A stretch of DNA of 64,000 nucleotides. Origin: Niastella koreensis GR20-10 (GTDB lineage: Bacteria; Bacteroidota; Bacteroidia; Chitinophagales; Chitinophagaceae). The notes under the pieces were generated by a model. That model was not told the origin of the DNA and made no database searches. It saw only the letters and a list, made by a program, of their open reading frames with translations. The position numbers and the translations under genes are program-made. The DNA is taken from contig NC_016609.1 of assembly GCF_000246855.1 (NCBI RefSeq), positions 1,798,001-1,862,000 on the forward strand, given 5' to 3'. Position 1 is the first letter of the stretch; each line of letters starts with the position of its first letter. Of the stretch, positions 1 through 9,057 are shown piece by piece.

Positions 1-2697
1 GTGGGACAATTACTCCTGGGAATAACTTTCCAGGGAGCAATTAGTACCAGTGACCGGTATGGTCTTTCACTCACTTCCCAGCGAGGCCGCAATACATTAT
101 TTGGTAATTACAAACCTACCTTTTCTATTAACGGCTTTACCTTTAATCATTACCTGGAATTACTTAATCCATTTGATTTAAACATGCCCACCATTTTGGA
201 AGATGCAGTCTCGGGAGCCGTGCAAGGTTCGGAATCAGCCAACGGTGTTTTTGCAACAACCTCTAAAAAATTTGAGGCAAAAGGGTTATCTGTCAATTAT
301 ATCCAGGGTGTTTCCTGGTACGGCGGAACCGACCTGAATTGTCTTAAACCTTTGGATGCGTCGACACTACTTGAATTACGGCAGCTTGGTGTCAATGCAG
401 GGCCTATGGCCGGTATTACAACGGAAACAAAGGCAAGTTTATTGATGCAAAAACTGGCCGGGTCGCCTGTAAATAAAGATACTTTACAAGCGGAATTGGA
501 TCAGTTGGGTAATAATAATATGATGAAAGAAATTAAGGAAAAGGATTACCGGCACCAGATGGATAATCAAACCTATTTGTCTGTTGGGTTTGGAAAAAAA
601 GCGTTTAGGCTGTATGGTTCAATTGGATATGATAAAATTGGCCTGGCTGAAAAAGGGAACGCATGGAGCCGTACCACTTCTTTACTGAATATGTCCTATA
701 AGCCAGGCAAGTGCTATTATGAACTGACCGCTATGGGCACCCTCATGAAAGAATACCGAAATTTTACGCCGGTGCCGGTGCGCGAGTCGTATTTGTCGTT
801 ATACAACCCGGATGGCAGTGAGGCTGCGATCCCTTTCAAATATCCATTTGAAGCCATCTCCACGCCGCAATACGCTGTATATAGTTATAAACCGTTGGAA
901 GAGGCCCGGCTGGCCGATAACCAGATCGATCAGCGATTTTACCTGTTGAATGGGAAGATAGGGTATGCTGCAGGACGTCATCTTCAATTTAGTATGGCTG
1001 CACAATATGGATACTCAGATTATGATTTTTCACGTGTATATAATAGTAACGCATTTTTGACAAGAGATCTTATAAACGATTATAAACAACCTAACGGTAC
1101 TTATCCTATACCACAGGCTGATATCAGGGACAGGGATTGGGTGGTGAATAAGAGTTATGGTATAAGACCAGAGATTGATTATATGATCAATAACGACAAT
1201 TTCTCCCTGGCCGCATTTATGGCAGGTGAAAAAAAATGTTATTCCGTACATGCAAATACTGACCGGCTGTATAACTTTAATTCAAATTCACCGGTGGATA
1301 TCGATTATAATACAGAGTATGCCTTAGCGCTCGATCCAGGTAAAAAAGAGCGTATACCTAATCCCTCGATCAACAAGGATTCGTTAAATAACTTTGCCAG
1401 CTTGCTGGGTAGCCTGTTGGCGACATTCAAAGACAAATACACGCTTTCGATGAAGTTGAGAAATGACAGATCGAACCGTTTTTCGGAAGATCTGAACAGG
1501 TGGGGGGTGTGCCTTTGGTCAATTGGCGGTGCCTGGCATATCAAAGAAGAGTTTTTTCGCAAAAATAAGCTCATTTCCGATCTGTCTGTACGCGGCGGTT
1601 ACGGCGCCAATGGCAACATCGACTACTCGATGCCGCCCCTGCAAACCATAAGTGCCACCCAGCAAACAGGTGTATATGGCATCGACTACCCGCAGACCCC
1701 CAGGTTAAGAGTCGAAAAACTGCATGTCCTGAATCTGGGTCTAGATTTTCAGATAAAACAATGGATGAAGGGAAGAATAGATTATTATCAGAAGAAAGCC
1801 AACAATTTATTGAATACCGGGTCCTGGAATCCCACTACAGGTTTTTCTTATGTTAAAAGCAACTCCGGAAAATTAAAAGGCTCAGGGGTGGAGATCAACC
1901 TGCAAACAAACAACATCAACATTTCTGACAACCTATCCTACTGCGCCCAGTTTTTGTTTAGCTATAATACCAATAAAGTAACTTCTCCCAATGTAGAGAA
2001 GCTGCAAGCCAATCAAATTGTGGAGCAAATGGGATCAATACCCATGCAGGGGTATGCTGCAGATGCCTTGTTTGCCTACAGGGCGGCTAAACTCGATCAT
2101 AACACCGGGGAACCCCAGGGAATTCTGGGTGGGGAGCCAAGTAAAAATTACGACAGTATTCGAAGTAGCACCGATAGGTCCGGTATTACTTATGTGGGTT
2201 CTTCAGTTCCAAGGTCTGTATTCAATTTCAGCCAGCGTTTTGTTTTCAAAAAGAAATTTGTTTTTTCTTTTTTAATAACCGGCCGGTTGAATTATGTGGT
2301 GCATGTACCTGCATTGAGTTATTACTCGCTTTACAACAACCTCGATGGTGGCTCGGCTGCCTACTATAACCGGTGGAAAGTAGTGGGTGATGAAGAACGC
2401 ACCAATGTACCTGCCCTGGTATTCCCGCTGAACCAAAACCGGGACCTGGTATATACTTATAATGAAACTAATTTTGTTCGCGGCGATAACATCAGGTTAC
2501 AAAACCTGCAGTTGGGGTATAGTTGGAATAATGTAATGATAAACAGGTGGAAGTGTAAAAGGATCGACTTCATCGCTTCTTTTGACAATATTAAGATCTT
2601 GTATAAGAAGAGACACCTGGGCATCGATCCGGATGTACCCTGGGGAGCTTATCCAAATCCGCGTAGTATAACTTTTTCATTAAACGCCCTGTTTTAA
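1..2697 (+). CDS. SusC/RagA-family TonB-dependent outer-membrane transporter, 5' end outside window
   Basis: The frame is open from the first base, so the 898 visible residues are the C-terminal part of a longer protein. The end of the plug domain is visible near residues 30-95 (QRGRN, LNPFDL, then SESANGVFATTSKK, matching the usual SRGANGVIxITTKKG plug ending). The rest is a beta-barrel rich in aromatic strands, ending in a terminal Phe (SLNALF) as expected of a BAM-inserted porin. The N-terminal carboxypeptidase-regulatory domain and signal peptide lie upstream. A SusD gene follows after 10 bp, so the two form one glycan or nutrient import complex. No enzyme lies beside this pair inside the window, so the substrate is unknown. 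The GTG at position 1 is the window edge and should not be taken as a start. Confidence 0.93.
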   Translation: MGQLLLGITFQGAISTSDRYGLSLTSQRGRNTLFGNYKPTFSINGFTFNHYLELLNPFDLNMPTILEDAVSGAVQGSESANGVFATTSKKFEAKGLSVNYIQGVSWYGGTDLNCLKPLDASTLLELRQLGVNAGPMAGITTETKASLLMQKLAGSPVNKDTLQAELDQLGNNNMMKEIKEKDYRHQMDNQTYLSVGFGKKAFRLYGSIGYDKIGLAEKGNAWSRTTSLLNMSYKPGKCYYELTAMGTLMKEYRNFTPVPVRESYLSLYNPDGSEAAIPFKYPFEAISTPQYAVYSYKPLEEARLADNQIDQRFYLLNGKIGYAAGRHLQFSMAAQYGYSDYDFSRVYNSNAFLTRDLINDYKQPNGTYPIPQADIRDRDWVVNKSYGIRPEIDYMINNDNFSLAAFMAGEKKCYSVHANTDRLYNFNSNSPVDIDYNTEYALALDPGKKERIPNPSINKDSLNNFASLLGSLLATFKDKYTLSMKLRNDRSNRFSEDLNRWGVCLWSIGGAWHIKEEFFRKNKLISDLSVRGGYGANGNIDYSMPPLQTISATQQTGVYGIDYPQTPRLRVEKLHVLNLGLDFQIKQWMKGRIDYYQKKANNLLNTGSWNPTTGFSYVKSNSGKLKGSGVEINLQTNNINISDNLSYCAQFLFSYNTNKVTSPNVEKLQANQIVEQMGSIPMQGYAADALFAYRAAKLDHNTGEPQGILGGEPSKNYDSIRSSTDRSGITYVGSSVPRSVFNFSQRFVFKKKFVFSFLITGRLNYVVHVPALSYYSLYNNLDGGSAAYYNRWKVVGDEERTNVPALVFPLNQNRDLVYTYNETNFVRGDNIRLQNLQLGYSWNNVMINRWKCKRIDFIASFDNIKILYKKRHLGIDPDVPWGAYPNPRSITFSLNALF

Positions 2698-2707
2698 TTG
2701 TATTGCT

Positions 2708-4081
2708 ATGAAGTATATGACTCTAATATTGCTTGTTGCCTGCATTAGTTGTAAAAAAGATTTTCTGACAAAAAATCCTTCCAGTGAATTTATTACAGCC
2801 GATAACCTGGAGAAGATAGGGGGATTGTTAAAGGATGACGTGTTAATGGGCGAAACACCTATATTAGGTGAGCTAAGCAGCGATGATTATTTTTTGAATC
2901 CCGGGCGTCCTGATCAACTTTTACCAGTAGAAAGAAATGCGTACAACTGGCAGCATGACATCTATGAAGGGGAAGGTAATATCCCAGATTGGAATACCCC
3001 GTATAAGCAGGTCTACTACTGCAATACAGCCCTGGAAAAGCTGGACGCAATAAAAGGAAATATTGACCCAACCCAACAGACAATATGGAAACAAATACGT
3101 GGCGCAGCTTTGTTTATGCGGGCCTACGCGTTTTTCAATCTGGCCCAGATCTTTGCAACGCCTTATGACAAAGGAACGGCTCACGATGTAATGGGTATTC
3201 CAATGCCACTATCCTCAGATATCAGTTATGTCCCTGACAGGTCCATGCTGCAGGTTTGTTATGATAAAATTATAAGCGATGTAAGGGAAGCCGCAGGCCT
3301 GCTGCCTGATACTTTATCATTAATAACCAGAAGTAACGCAAATAAACCTGCTGCTTATGCATTGTTGGCAAGAGTTTTTATGTCGCAGCGTAATTATAAG
3401 GTAGCTTTAATATTTGCCGATAGTTGCCTTTCCTACCAAAAATCATTAATAGATTTTAATAGTTTAAAAGCAAAAGACAAATTTCCAATAGCAGAAATAA
3501 ACAATGAAACATTATACAGGAGCTGGATGATCAGCAATAGCAATGTTATTCAGGGGGGCAAGGTTTTTACTGAAACTATTATTGATTCTACCTTGTATAA
3601 AATGTATGAGAAAAATGATCTCCGAAGGAATATTTATTTCGGTCTAAACGGTAAAACGCAGCCAATTTTTGGAAGTAACTATAGTGGAAAAAGTTATGCA
3701 TTTTCAGGTTTGGCAACCGACGAAATGTACCTGGTAAGAGCAGAATGCAATGCCCGGGATGGGTTGATAGATACGGCAATGGGTGATATAAACCACCTGT
3801 TGCAATTCCGATATAAAACCGGAACTTTCGTCACTTATAATGCGCAAACAATAAAAGAAGCTCTGGATATTATTTTAAAAGAGCGCAGGAAAGAGTTGGT
3901 GTTCAGAGGGCTGAGATGGATCGATTTGAGAAGACTTAATAAGGAAGAAGCTGGTATTATATTGACCCGTTTGGTAGACGGAAATACATACACGCTTCTT
4001 CCCATCAGTAATAAATATACCTTACCTATTCCCCCTGATGCGTTAAGCGGATCGTCAATCAGGCAAAACGACAGAGAGTAG
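2708..4081 (+). CDS. SusD/RagB-family nutrient-binding outer-membrane lipoprotein
   Basis: A 457-residue SusD partner of the preceding SusC. The signal peptide ends in a lipobox LVAC (Cys12), followed by the family's KKDFLTKNPSSEF start. Helical TPR-like segments contain the typical RAYAFFNLAQIFATPYD element near residue 140. The C-terminal RagB part carries LKERRKELVFRGLRWIDLRRL (around residues 390-410), a strong SusD signature. SusD proteins cap the SusC barrel and bind oligosaccharide or peptide ligands at the cell surface. The gene lies 10 bp after susC and is surely co-transcribed. It ends with no obvious terminator and abuts a convergent small gene. Confidence 0.95.
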   Translation: MKYMTLILLVACISCKKDFLTKNPSSEFITADNLEKIGGLLKDDVLMGETPILGELSSDDYFLNPGRPDQLLPVERNAYNWQHDIYEGEGNIPDWNTPYKQVYYCNTALEKLDAIKGNIDPTQQTIWKQIRGAALFMRAYAFFNLAQIFATPYDKGTAHDVMGIPMPLSSDISYVPDRSMLQVCYDKIISDVREAAGLLPDTLSLITRSNANKPAAYALLARVFMSQRNYKVALIFADSCLSYQKSLIDFNSLKAKDKFPIAEINNETLYRSWMISNSNVIQGGKVFTETIIDSTLYKMYEKNDLRRNIYFGLNGKTQPIFGSNYSGKSYAFSGLATDEMYLVRAECNARDGLIDTAMGDINHLLQFRYKTGTFVTYNAQTIKEALDIILKERRKELVFRGLRWIDLRRLNKEEAGIILTRLVDGNTYTLLPISNKYTLPIPPDALSGSSIRQNDRE

Positions 4082-4084
4082 GCG

Positions 4085-4348
4085 CTATGGAATTATTACA
4101 TAGTTGCCTGCTTTACAGGGGGCATAATAGTTAGGTTGAAATATAGGATTGGGCCGGTAATACGTACAAACTCCGGTAGTTCCGGTACAGACATAATCGT
4201 AACCGATTTCACCCGCGTCCTGCCATGCGCCCATGGAAAATATGTATTGCGTAGAGTAGTCGCAGACATTACATACACGGGTTGCGAATGCGGAACCTAA
4301 TGCTAATACAATAGCTGTCGTAATGAAAAGAACTTTTAATTTTTTCAT
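4085..4348 (-). CDS. Small secreted DUF6520-like peptide
   Basis: An 87-residue protein starting MKKLKVLF, with a clear signal peptide that ends near GSAFAT, followed by a short mature part with five Cys (RVCNVC, YVC, GVC, APC). Charged start, AFAT cleavage region and small Cys-containing tail match the DUF6520 family of short Bacteroidota exported peptides, whose function is unknown. The frame stays open upstream to 4546, but that part has no signal-peptide logic and is rejected as coding. The gene converges on susD with 3 bp between the stops. Family assignment is by overall pattern, so moderately sure. Confidence 0.7.
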   Translation of the reverse strand: MKKLKVLFITTAIVLALGSAFATRVCNVCDYSTQYIFSMGAWQDAGEIGYDYVCTGTTGVCTYYRPNPIFQPNYYAPCKAGNYVIIP

Positions 4349-4841
4349 TTGAACAATATTAAAGTTTAATAATTGGAGTGTTGCTGATTGTAAAGTAGGG
4401 TGTGTCCAGCTAAGGGGGATGAATAGTTTGTAAAAGCAAGGCAAACAAATCGGGCAATAAAAATTGTGTGAGACCCATATATTGAAAACAGTTAAAATGT
4501 GAAATTGACAAAAGTTAGAAAATGAGGGTATAGAGTCCCTGACCATAATGGTGTTTATGGGGAAAGAAGCTTATTGTATGGTTGTCATTGTATTAAAAAC
4601 AGGTTGGTGTTAAAGAAGGACAGGAGGGGTAGCCTGATTTTGGGCAGTTTTTATAAAAAAGTTGATATGTCTCAAGATGATATTGTATGTGTCATAAAGT
4701 GATAATTATCTCCCTTTACTGATAATAATCATGGTATCCTGCCAACAAAACCCTCCGGCAAAAACCTGCAAATCCCGGAATGCCTTTATTTCTGATTTAT
4801 CTTGCGAAGTCTAACTCAATAAGCAATCTTAAACTGATTCC
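4349..4841. other. Intergenic region without a gene
   Basis: About 490 bp, AT-rich, between the divergent small peptide gene and the phosphodiester glycosidase gene. I see no plausible coding frame, RNA gene or strong hairpin. A weak -7-like TAATATTG lies just before the minus-strand start at 4348 (one mismatch to TAnnTTTG), without a convincing -33 element. Confidence 0.5.
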
Positions 4842-5768
4842 ATGAAAGGATTTTCTCTAATTACCGGCTTGTTATTAACAGGTGTTATCGCACACGCGCA
4901 ATCCGACTCCCTGCGTGTGGTAAAAGCCAAATGGACAAACAAAAAACTGGCCAAAGGCGTATACTGGAAATCGACACGCATAGAAAACAATGAGTTGTTC
5001 AATGCCAACCAGGAGATAAACGTTATTGAAGTAGCGCCCGGTAATAAGAAAGTGCAATTGCACATTGTACATTCCGATTCGCTGGAAAAAACTTCGCAGT
5101 TAGGACAACATGCACATGCGCTCGCAGCCATCAATGGCTCTTTTTTTAAAATGCGCGGTCCCGATCCTGATTACCGGCCCGATCTGAAGGGCGTGCCAAA
5201 ACTGGAACGGTCTAAACTGGATCACAACCGTTCGGAAGTGTATTTGCGGGAGCATGATTCTTTGATTGCGCCCAATATGGTTGGTAAGAAACCGGTGCGG
5301 CAAAGACATAACCAGGGATCGATCGCTATCAATGGAAGCGACTTTTTTATTATAGCGGGTGATTCACTGAACCTGCAATCAGAAAACAGCATTAAGGCCA
5401 GTGATGTGCTTTCAACGGGTCCATTGATGCTGATGAATGGAGTTGAACTGCCTATTCCCAATGATAAATTCTGTAGTGACCGCCATCCTCGCACAGCTAT
5501 GGGCGAGAAAGCCGATGGTACCGTTGTATTCCTGGTGGTAGATGGTCGCGCAAAGGAGGCTGCAGGATTCAGCATTCCTGAGTTACAAAAACTGATGAAA
5601 TGGCTGGGTTGCCGCGATGCCATCAACCTCGACGGTGGTGGGTCCACTACTATGTATGTAAAAGGACAACCGGATGAAGGTGTGGTGAATTATCCATCTG
5701 ATAATAAAAAATGGGACCATGCCGGTGAGCGCGAAGTGGCCAATGCCATTGTGATCATTAAAAATTAA
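4842..5768 (+). CDS. Phosphodiester glycosidase (NAGPA-domain) family exported protein
   Basis: A 308-residue protein with a signal peptide (MKGFSLITGLLLTGVIAHAQ). Its C-terminal half has the NAGPA/DUF2233 signature: AINGSFFKM near residue 97, VVDGRAKEAAGFSIPELQ near 235-250, and the near-invariant INLDGGGSTTMYVKG near 265-280. The family is related to the mammalian uncovering enzyme, which cleaves N-acetylglucosamine from a phosphodiester. Bacterial members are thought to act on cell-wall or exopolymer glycan phosphodiesters. The substrate here cannot be read from context. The stop overlaps the convergent AraC-type gene by 4 bp. Confidence 0.9.
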   Translation: MKGFSLITGLLLTGVIAHAQSDSLRVVKAKWTNKKLAKGVYWKSTRIENNELFNANQEINVIEVAPGNKKVQLHIVHSDSLEKTSQLGQHAHALAAINGSFFKMRGPDPDYRPDLKGVPKLERSKLDHNRSEVYLREHDSLIAPNMVGKKPVRQRHNQGSIAINGSDFFIIAGDSLNLQSENSIKASDVLSTGPLMLMNGVELPIPNDKFCSDRHPRTAMGEKADGTVVFLVVDGRAKEAAGFSIPELQKLMKWLGCRDAINLDGGGSTTMYVKGQPDEGVVNYPSDNKKWDHAGEREVANAIVIIKN

Positions 5769-6550
5769 TTCTTCCTGAAATCAGATGGCCGCGATAATGT
5801 GAAATCATAAAACGCATCGCTGAACGGGCCAACGGCCGAATAACCCACCGAATAGGCGATATCAGAAATGGACTTACTGGTTTGCAGGATCAATTCAATG
5901 GCCCTGATCATGCGTAATGTTTTTACGTATTGCAGGAAACTCATTTGCAGGGTCGATTGAAATAACCGCGACAGGGAGCGTTCGCTCATGGCAAAGTGTT
6001 TGCTTACTTCTGCCAGCACCAATCTGTTTCCTACATGTTTTTCCAGGTATTTAATGATCTGTTGCATGCCCTCATGATTGGTTTTGGGCAGCATAATGGG
6101 TAGAGATACTTTATTAAGCGTAGGCAACATCTTCTTTAATGCGATCAGGAATTCAAAATTGTCATCTTTATGGTTAACATGGCGTTCATCCCAGCGCTCC
6201 GTATAATTGATCATCTGGATCAATAGCTCACTGGCGGGGTAAATTCCCAATTTGGTATAGAATTCATTGGTGTGATCGTCTGTAGCGTAATAGTATAATG
6301 AACGCAGCACAGTAGCAGAGGAACCTACTTCCAGTTCGTGCACCATGCCTTTGGGGATCCAGAAATAATGCCGGGCGGGTACAACATAAGTTTGGGTTTC
6401 AGTAGTAATATAGGCCAGTCCGCCTTCCACATAACTTAATTGACCCTTAGTGTGTTTGTGCATGGGTATAAGCTTTTCCGATTTCTCATGCATCACGAAC
6501 ACCGATTCTTTTTGTTTGTCAATCTCAGGCAATGCCGCAATAAGACCCAT
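5765..6550 (-). CDS. AraC-family transcriptional regulator with N-terminal cupin domain
   Basis: 261 residues. The N-terminal half is a cupin sensor domain (MHKHTKGQLSYVEGG, then PARHYFWIPKGMVHELEV). The C-terminal half carries two HTH motifs of the AraC/XylS type (LVLAEVSKHFAMSERSLSRLFQ and SISDIAYSVGYSAVGPFSDAF, followed by RPSDFRK). It is divergent from the TolC/HlyD/MFS efflux operon starting at 6668, the standard arrangement for a local regulator of an efflux system. The shared 117-bp spacer holds matching -7 elements and a CCGG inverted repeat. The inducer is unknown. Confidence 0.92.
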   Translation of the reverse strand: MGLIAALPEIDKQKESVFVMHEKSEKLIPMHKHTKGQLSYVEGGLAYITTETQTYVVPARHYFWIPKGMVHELEVGSSATVLRSLYYYATDDHTNEFYTKLGIYPASELLIQMINYTERWDERHVNHKDDNFEFLIALKKMLPTLNKVSLPIMLPKTNHEGMQQIIKYLEKHVGNRLVLAEVSKHFAMSERSLSRLFQSTLQMSFLQYVKTLRMIRAIELILQTSKSISDIAYSVGYSAVGPFSDAFYDFTLSRPSDFRKN

Positions 6551-6562
6551 AGAGTATTACAA

Positions 6563-6600
6563 TTTCCGGTGAAAATGCAAAATTAGTACTTTGGCCGGAA
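6563..6600. promoter_or_regulatory. Inverted repeat TTCCGG...CCGGAA in the araC-type/tolC divergent spacer
   Basis: TTCCGG at 6564-6569 and CCGGAA at 6595-6600 form a 6-bp inverted repeat spaced by 25 bp. It surrounds the minus-strand -7 element of the regulator gene. The position suits an operator for the AraC-type protein, but this is an inference from spacing only. Confidence 0.35.
6578..6585 (-). promoter_or_regulatory. -7 element TAATTTTG for the AraC-type gene
   Basis: A perfect match to the Bacteroidota -7 consensus TAnnTTTG on the minus strand, about 28 nt before the start at 6550. No clear TTG at -33 was found upstream. Confidence 0.45.
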
Positions 6601-6649
6601 TAAAGAAAAGAATGGCTACTTAGGTGAAATGACAATGTGATTGGAAACA

Positions 6650-6657
6650 TAATTTTG
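6650..6657 (+). promoter_or_regulatory. -7 element TAATTTTG for the efflux operon
   Basis: A perfect TAnnTTTG match ending 10 nt before the tolC start codon, so the transcript would have a very short leader. It shares the ten bases TAATTTTGCA with the divergent regulator promoter. A -33 TTG at proper spacing is not evident, which would fit activator dependence. Confidence 0.45.
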
Positions 6658-6667
6658 CACCTGAATT

Positions 6668-7990
6668 ATGTATTACTATAAGCGTCTGATAATCGCAAGC
6701 GTACTCCTGGCGCAGTACGCAGCCGTAGCACAACAACCAACAGATACCCTTCGCATGAGTCTGGATGAAGCCTGGCAAAAAGCGGAGGCCCATAGCCGCC
6801 AGATCGAGATCACAAAAAAAGCATTGGACATTGCAGAGGAAGAAGTTAAGGACACCCGGTTGGAAAGGTTGCCGGAAGTAGGCGTAACCGGTAGTGTGGA
6901 GAAAGCTTCCAACCTGGCCATTTACGAGAAAGGCATTTTTGCACCCGTTACGCAACAACACGAGGTGATACATACCTTATACCGGTTTGGTACAGATTTT
7001 TACCTGAACATTTATAATGGCAACAAATTAAACCTGCAACTGGAAGAGAATAAGTTGTTGCAACGGATTGCCGGGATCAAGACAGAAGAAACCAAATCGA
7101 ACATCCGGTATAAAACAAGCGCGCTGTACCTCGATCTGCAGAAATCCCTCATCTTCCGCAACCTCATTACCAGCGATATTGCCGACCAGGAAAAGCAGTT
7201 AAAAGAAATAAAGGCCATGCAGAAAAATGGCGCCGTGCTTAAAAGTGACGTATTGCGCGTCGAACTGGATCTCTCCAAACGGAAAATGACCCTGGTGACC
7301 ATTGAGAATGATATTTTGATTGCCACGCAAAAGTTGAATATCATTATTGGCGAACCGGATAATCGCGTAATACAACCAGCCATATTTGAACCAGGCGCCG
7401 CAGCACAGGACGATTACAACAAATACCTGGCGACAGCGCTGGAACATTCATTCAGTTATCATATTTCGGAAGAACAAACGGAGCTGAGTAAAACAAACCT
7501 CAAAAAAGTTCAATCGAACATAAGGCCTAAGGTTGGGATGTATGGCGAGTTTTACTATGCCAACCCACAAATATTTTTATTCCCCTACAATCCCGCCTGG
7601 TATTCATTAGGGGTAACGGGTATTAAGGTTTCCCTGCCTGTATCGGCCCTTTATCACAATACCCACAAAGTAAGAGCGGCAAAACTGGAACTGGAGAAAG
7701 AAGAAGTAATGCACCATGATACGGAAGATAAAGTGCGCCAGCAGGTATGGGAAGCTTATTTACGTTACAAGGAATCGCTGGTACAAATACAGGTGGCGAC
7801 AGACAACGTAGCGCAGGCGGAAGAAAATGCCCGCATCATCAGGAATAATTATTTTAAACAAACGGCACTGGTCACCGACCTGCTCGATGCCGATGTGCAG
7901 TTGTTGCGCACCCGTTTTGAACTGGCTGCCGCCCGCATTATGGCACAGGATAAATTCTTCTTACTACAAAATACAATTGGAGTTCTTTAA
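6668..7990 (+). CDS. TolC-family outer-membrane efflux protein
   Basis: A 440-residue protein with a signal peptide (AQYAAVAQQ) and the two-fold OEP repeat of TolC proteins: long coiled-coil helices around residues 30-60, 130-200, 250-290 and 350-430, separated by short strand pairs. MSLDEAWQKAEAHSRQIEITKKALDIAEEEV is the typical first helix. Such proteins form the trimeric outer-membrane exit duct of a tripartite pump. It is the first gene of an operon with a HlyD/EmrA-type adaptor (2 bp later) and an MFS transporter. Regulation is probably by the divergent AraC-type protein. Confidence 0.93.
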   Translation: MYYYKRLIIASVLLAQYAAVAQQPTDTLRMSLDEAWQKAEAHSRQIEITKKALDIAEEEVKDTRLERLPEVGVTGSVEKASNLAIYEKGIFAPVTQQHEVIHTLYRFGTDFYLNIYNGNKLNLQLEENKLLQRIAGIKTEETKSNIRYKTSALYLDLQKSLIFRNLITSDIADQEKQLKEIKAMQKNGAVLKSDVLRVELDLSKRKMTLVTIENDILIATQKLNIIIGEPDNRVIQPAIFEPGAAAQDDYNKYLATALEHSFSYHISEEQTELSKTNLKKVQSNIRPKVGMYGEFYYANPQIFLFPYNPAWYSLGVTGIKVSLPVSALYHNTHKVRAAKLELEKEEVMHHDTEDKVRQQVWEAYLRYKESLVQIQVATDNVAQAEENARIIRNNYFKQTALVTDLLDADVQLLRTRFELAAARIMAQDKFFLLQNTIGVL

Positions 7991-7992
7991 CA

Positions 7993-9057
7993 ATGAAAAA
8001 GAAGTATACGGTCACAGACCGCATCATTACAAAAATTACCGGCTGGATAGCTGTGCTTACCATTCTGGGACTGGCTATCTGGGGCGGTGTGACTTTGTAT
8101 GGCTATTATAAATTTGAACAAACCAACGATGCCCAGGTGCAGGAATATGTGAACCCTGTTATCTCCAGGGCCGGTGGTTTTATTGTAGCCGTAAAATTTG
8201 AGGAGAACCAACCGGTTAAAAAAGGCGATACCTTACTCATCATAGACAACCGCGAGTATAAATTACAGGTAGCGCAAACAACTGCTGCTATTCAAAAATC
8301 GGAAGCCCAGTTGCTGGTACTGGAAAGCAATATCCATACCCTGGAACGAAATGCCGATGCAGTGAAAGCCCAGATCAGGGCCAACGAGGCAAAAGTGTTG
8401 AAACAAAAACTCGATTACGAACGGTATACAGATCTGTATAAAGAAGAATCAGCTACCAAACAAAAGCTGGAAGATATCCAGGCTGCGTTGGACGTTAGTA
8501 CCAGCGATTACCAAACTTCACAGGAATCTTACAACGCCGCGGAATCAAAGATCGAGGATGTACGCGCTGAAAAATCGGTGGTGATGGCTGAGATCACCCG
8601 TCTGAAAGCATTGCTGGAACGTAATAAACTGGATGTGGACTACACTGTGATCACTGCTTCGTACGACGGCAGAATGGGCCGCCGCACCGTGGAAGTAGGG
8701 CAGATGATAGATGCAGGCGAAGTGCTGGCTTTTATAGTGAACAATGAAACGGATAAATGGGTGGTGGCGAACTTCAAAGAAACCCAGATAGCACAAATGC
8801 AGATCGGTGATACGGTGACAATCCTGGCCGATGCTTTTCCCAATAAAGAATTTAAAGGCACCATCATTTCTTTATCACCAGCCACAGGGTCCAGCTTTTC
8901 TTTGTTGCCGCCTGATAACTCAACCGGTAACTATGTAAAGATCGTACAACGGGTACCGGTGCGCATTCGGGTGGATGGCGATCGTAAGGAAACAGATGTA
9001 TTGAAAGTAGGTATGAATGTAAATGTGTATTCGCCCAAAAAACAAAACCATGGTTAG
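7993..9057 (+). CDS. HlyD/EmrA-family membrane-fusion (periplasmic adaptor) protein
   Basis: 354 residues. A single N-terminal membrane anchor (around residues 12-37) is followed by a biotinyl-lipoyl half (SRAGGFIVAVKFEENQPVKKGDTLLIID, about 53-80), a long coiled-coil hairpin (about 85-210), the second lipoyl half (YDGRMGRRTVEVGQMIDAGEVLAFIV, about 220-250) and beta-barrel segments. This is EmrA-like architecture. It links the inner-membrane MFS pump to the TolC duct. Its 3' end overlaps the next gene by 8 bp, which indicates translational coupling. Confidence 0.93.
   Translation: MKKKYTVTDRIITKITGWIAVLTILGLAIWGGVTLYGYYKFEQTNDAQVQEYVNPVISRAGGFIVAVKFEENQPVKKGDTLLIIDNREYKLQVAQTTAAIQKSEAQLLVLESNIHTLERNADAVKAQIRANEAKVLKQKLDYERYTDLYKEESATKQKLEDIQAALDVSTSDYQTSQESYNAAESKIEDVRAEKSVVMAEITRLKALLERNKLDVDYTVITASYDGRMGRRTVEVGQMIDAGEVLAFIVNNETDKWVVANFKETQIAQMQIGDTVTILADAFPNKEFKGTIISLSPATGSSFSLLPPDNSTGNYVKIVQRVPVRIRVDGDRKETDVLKVGMNVNVYSPKKQNHG

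Noticed and set aside
4349-4546. 66-residue upstream extension of the small DUF6520-like peptide
   Set aside because: It would bury a good signal peptide in the middle of the protein.
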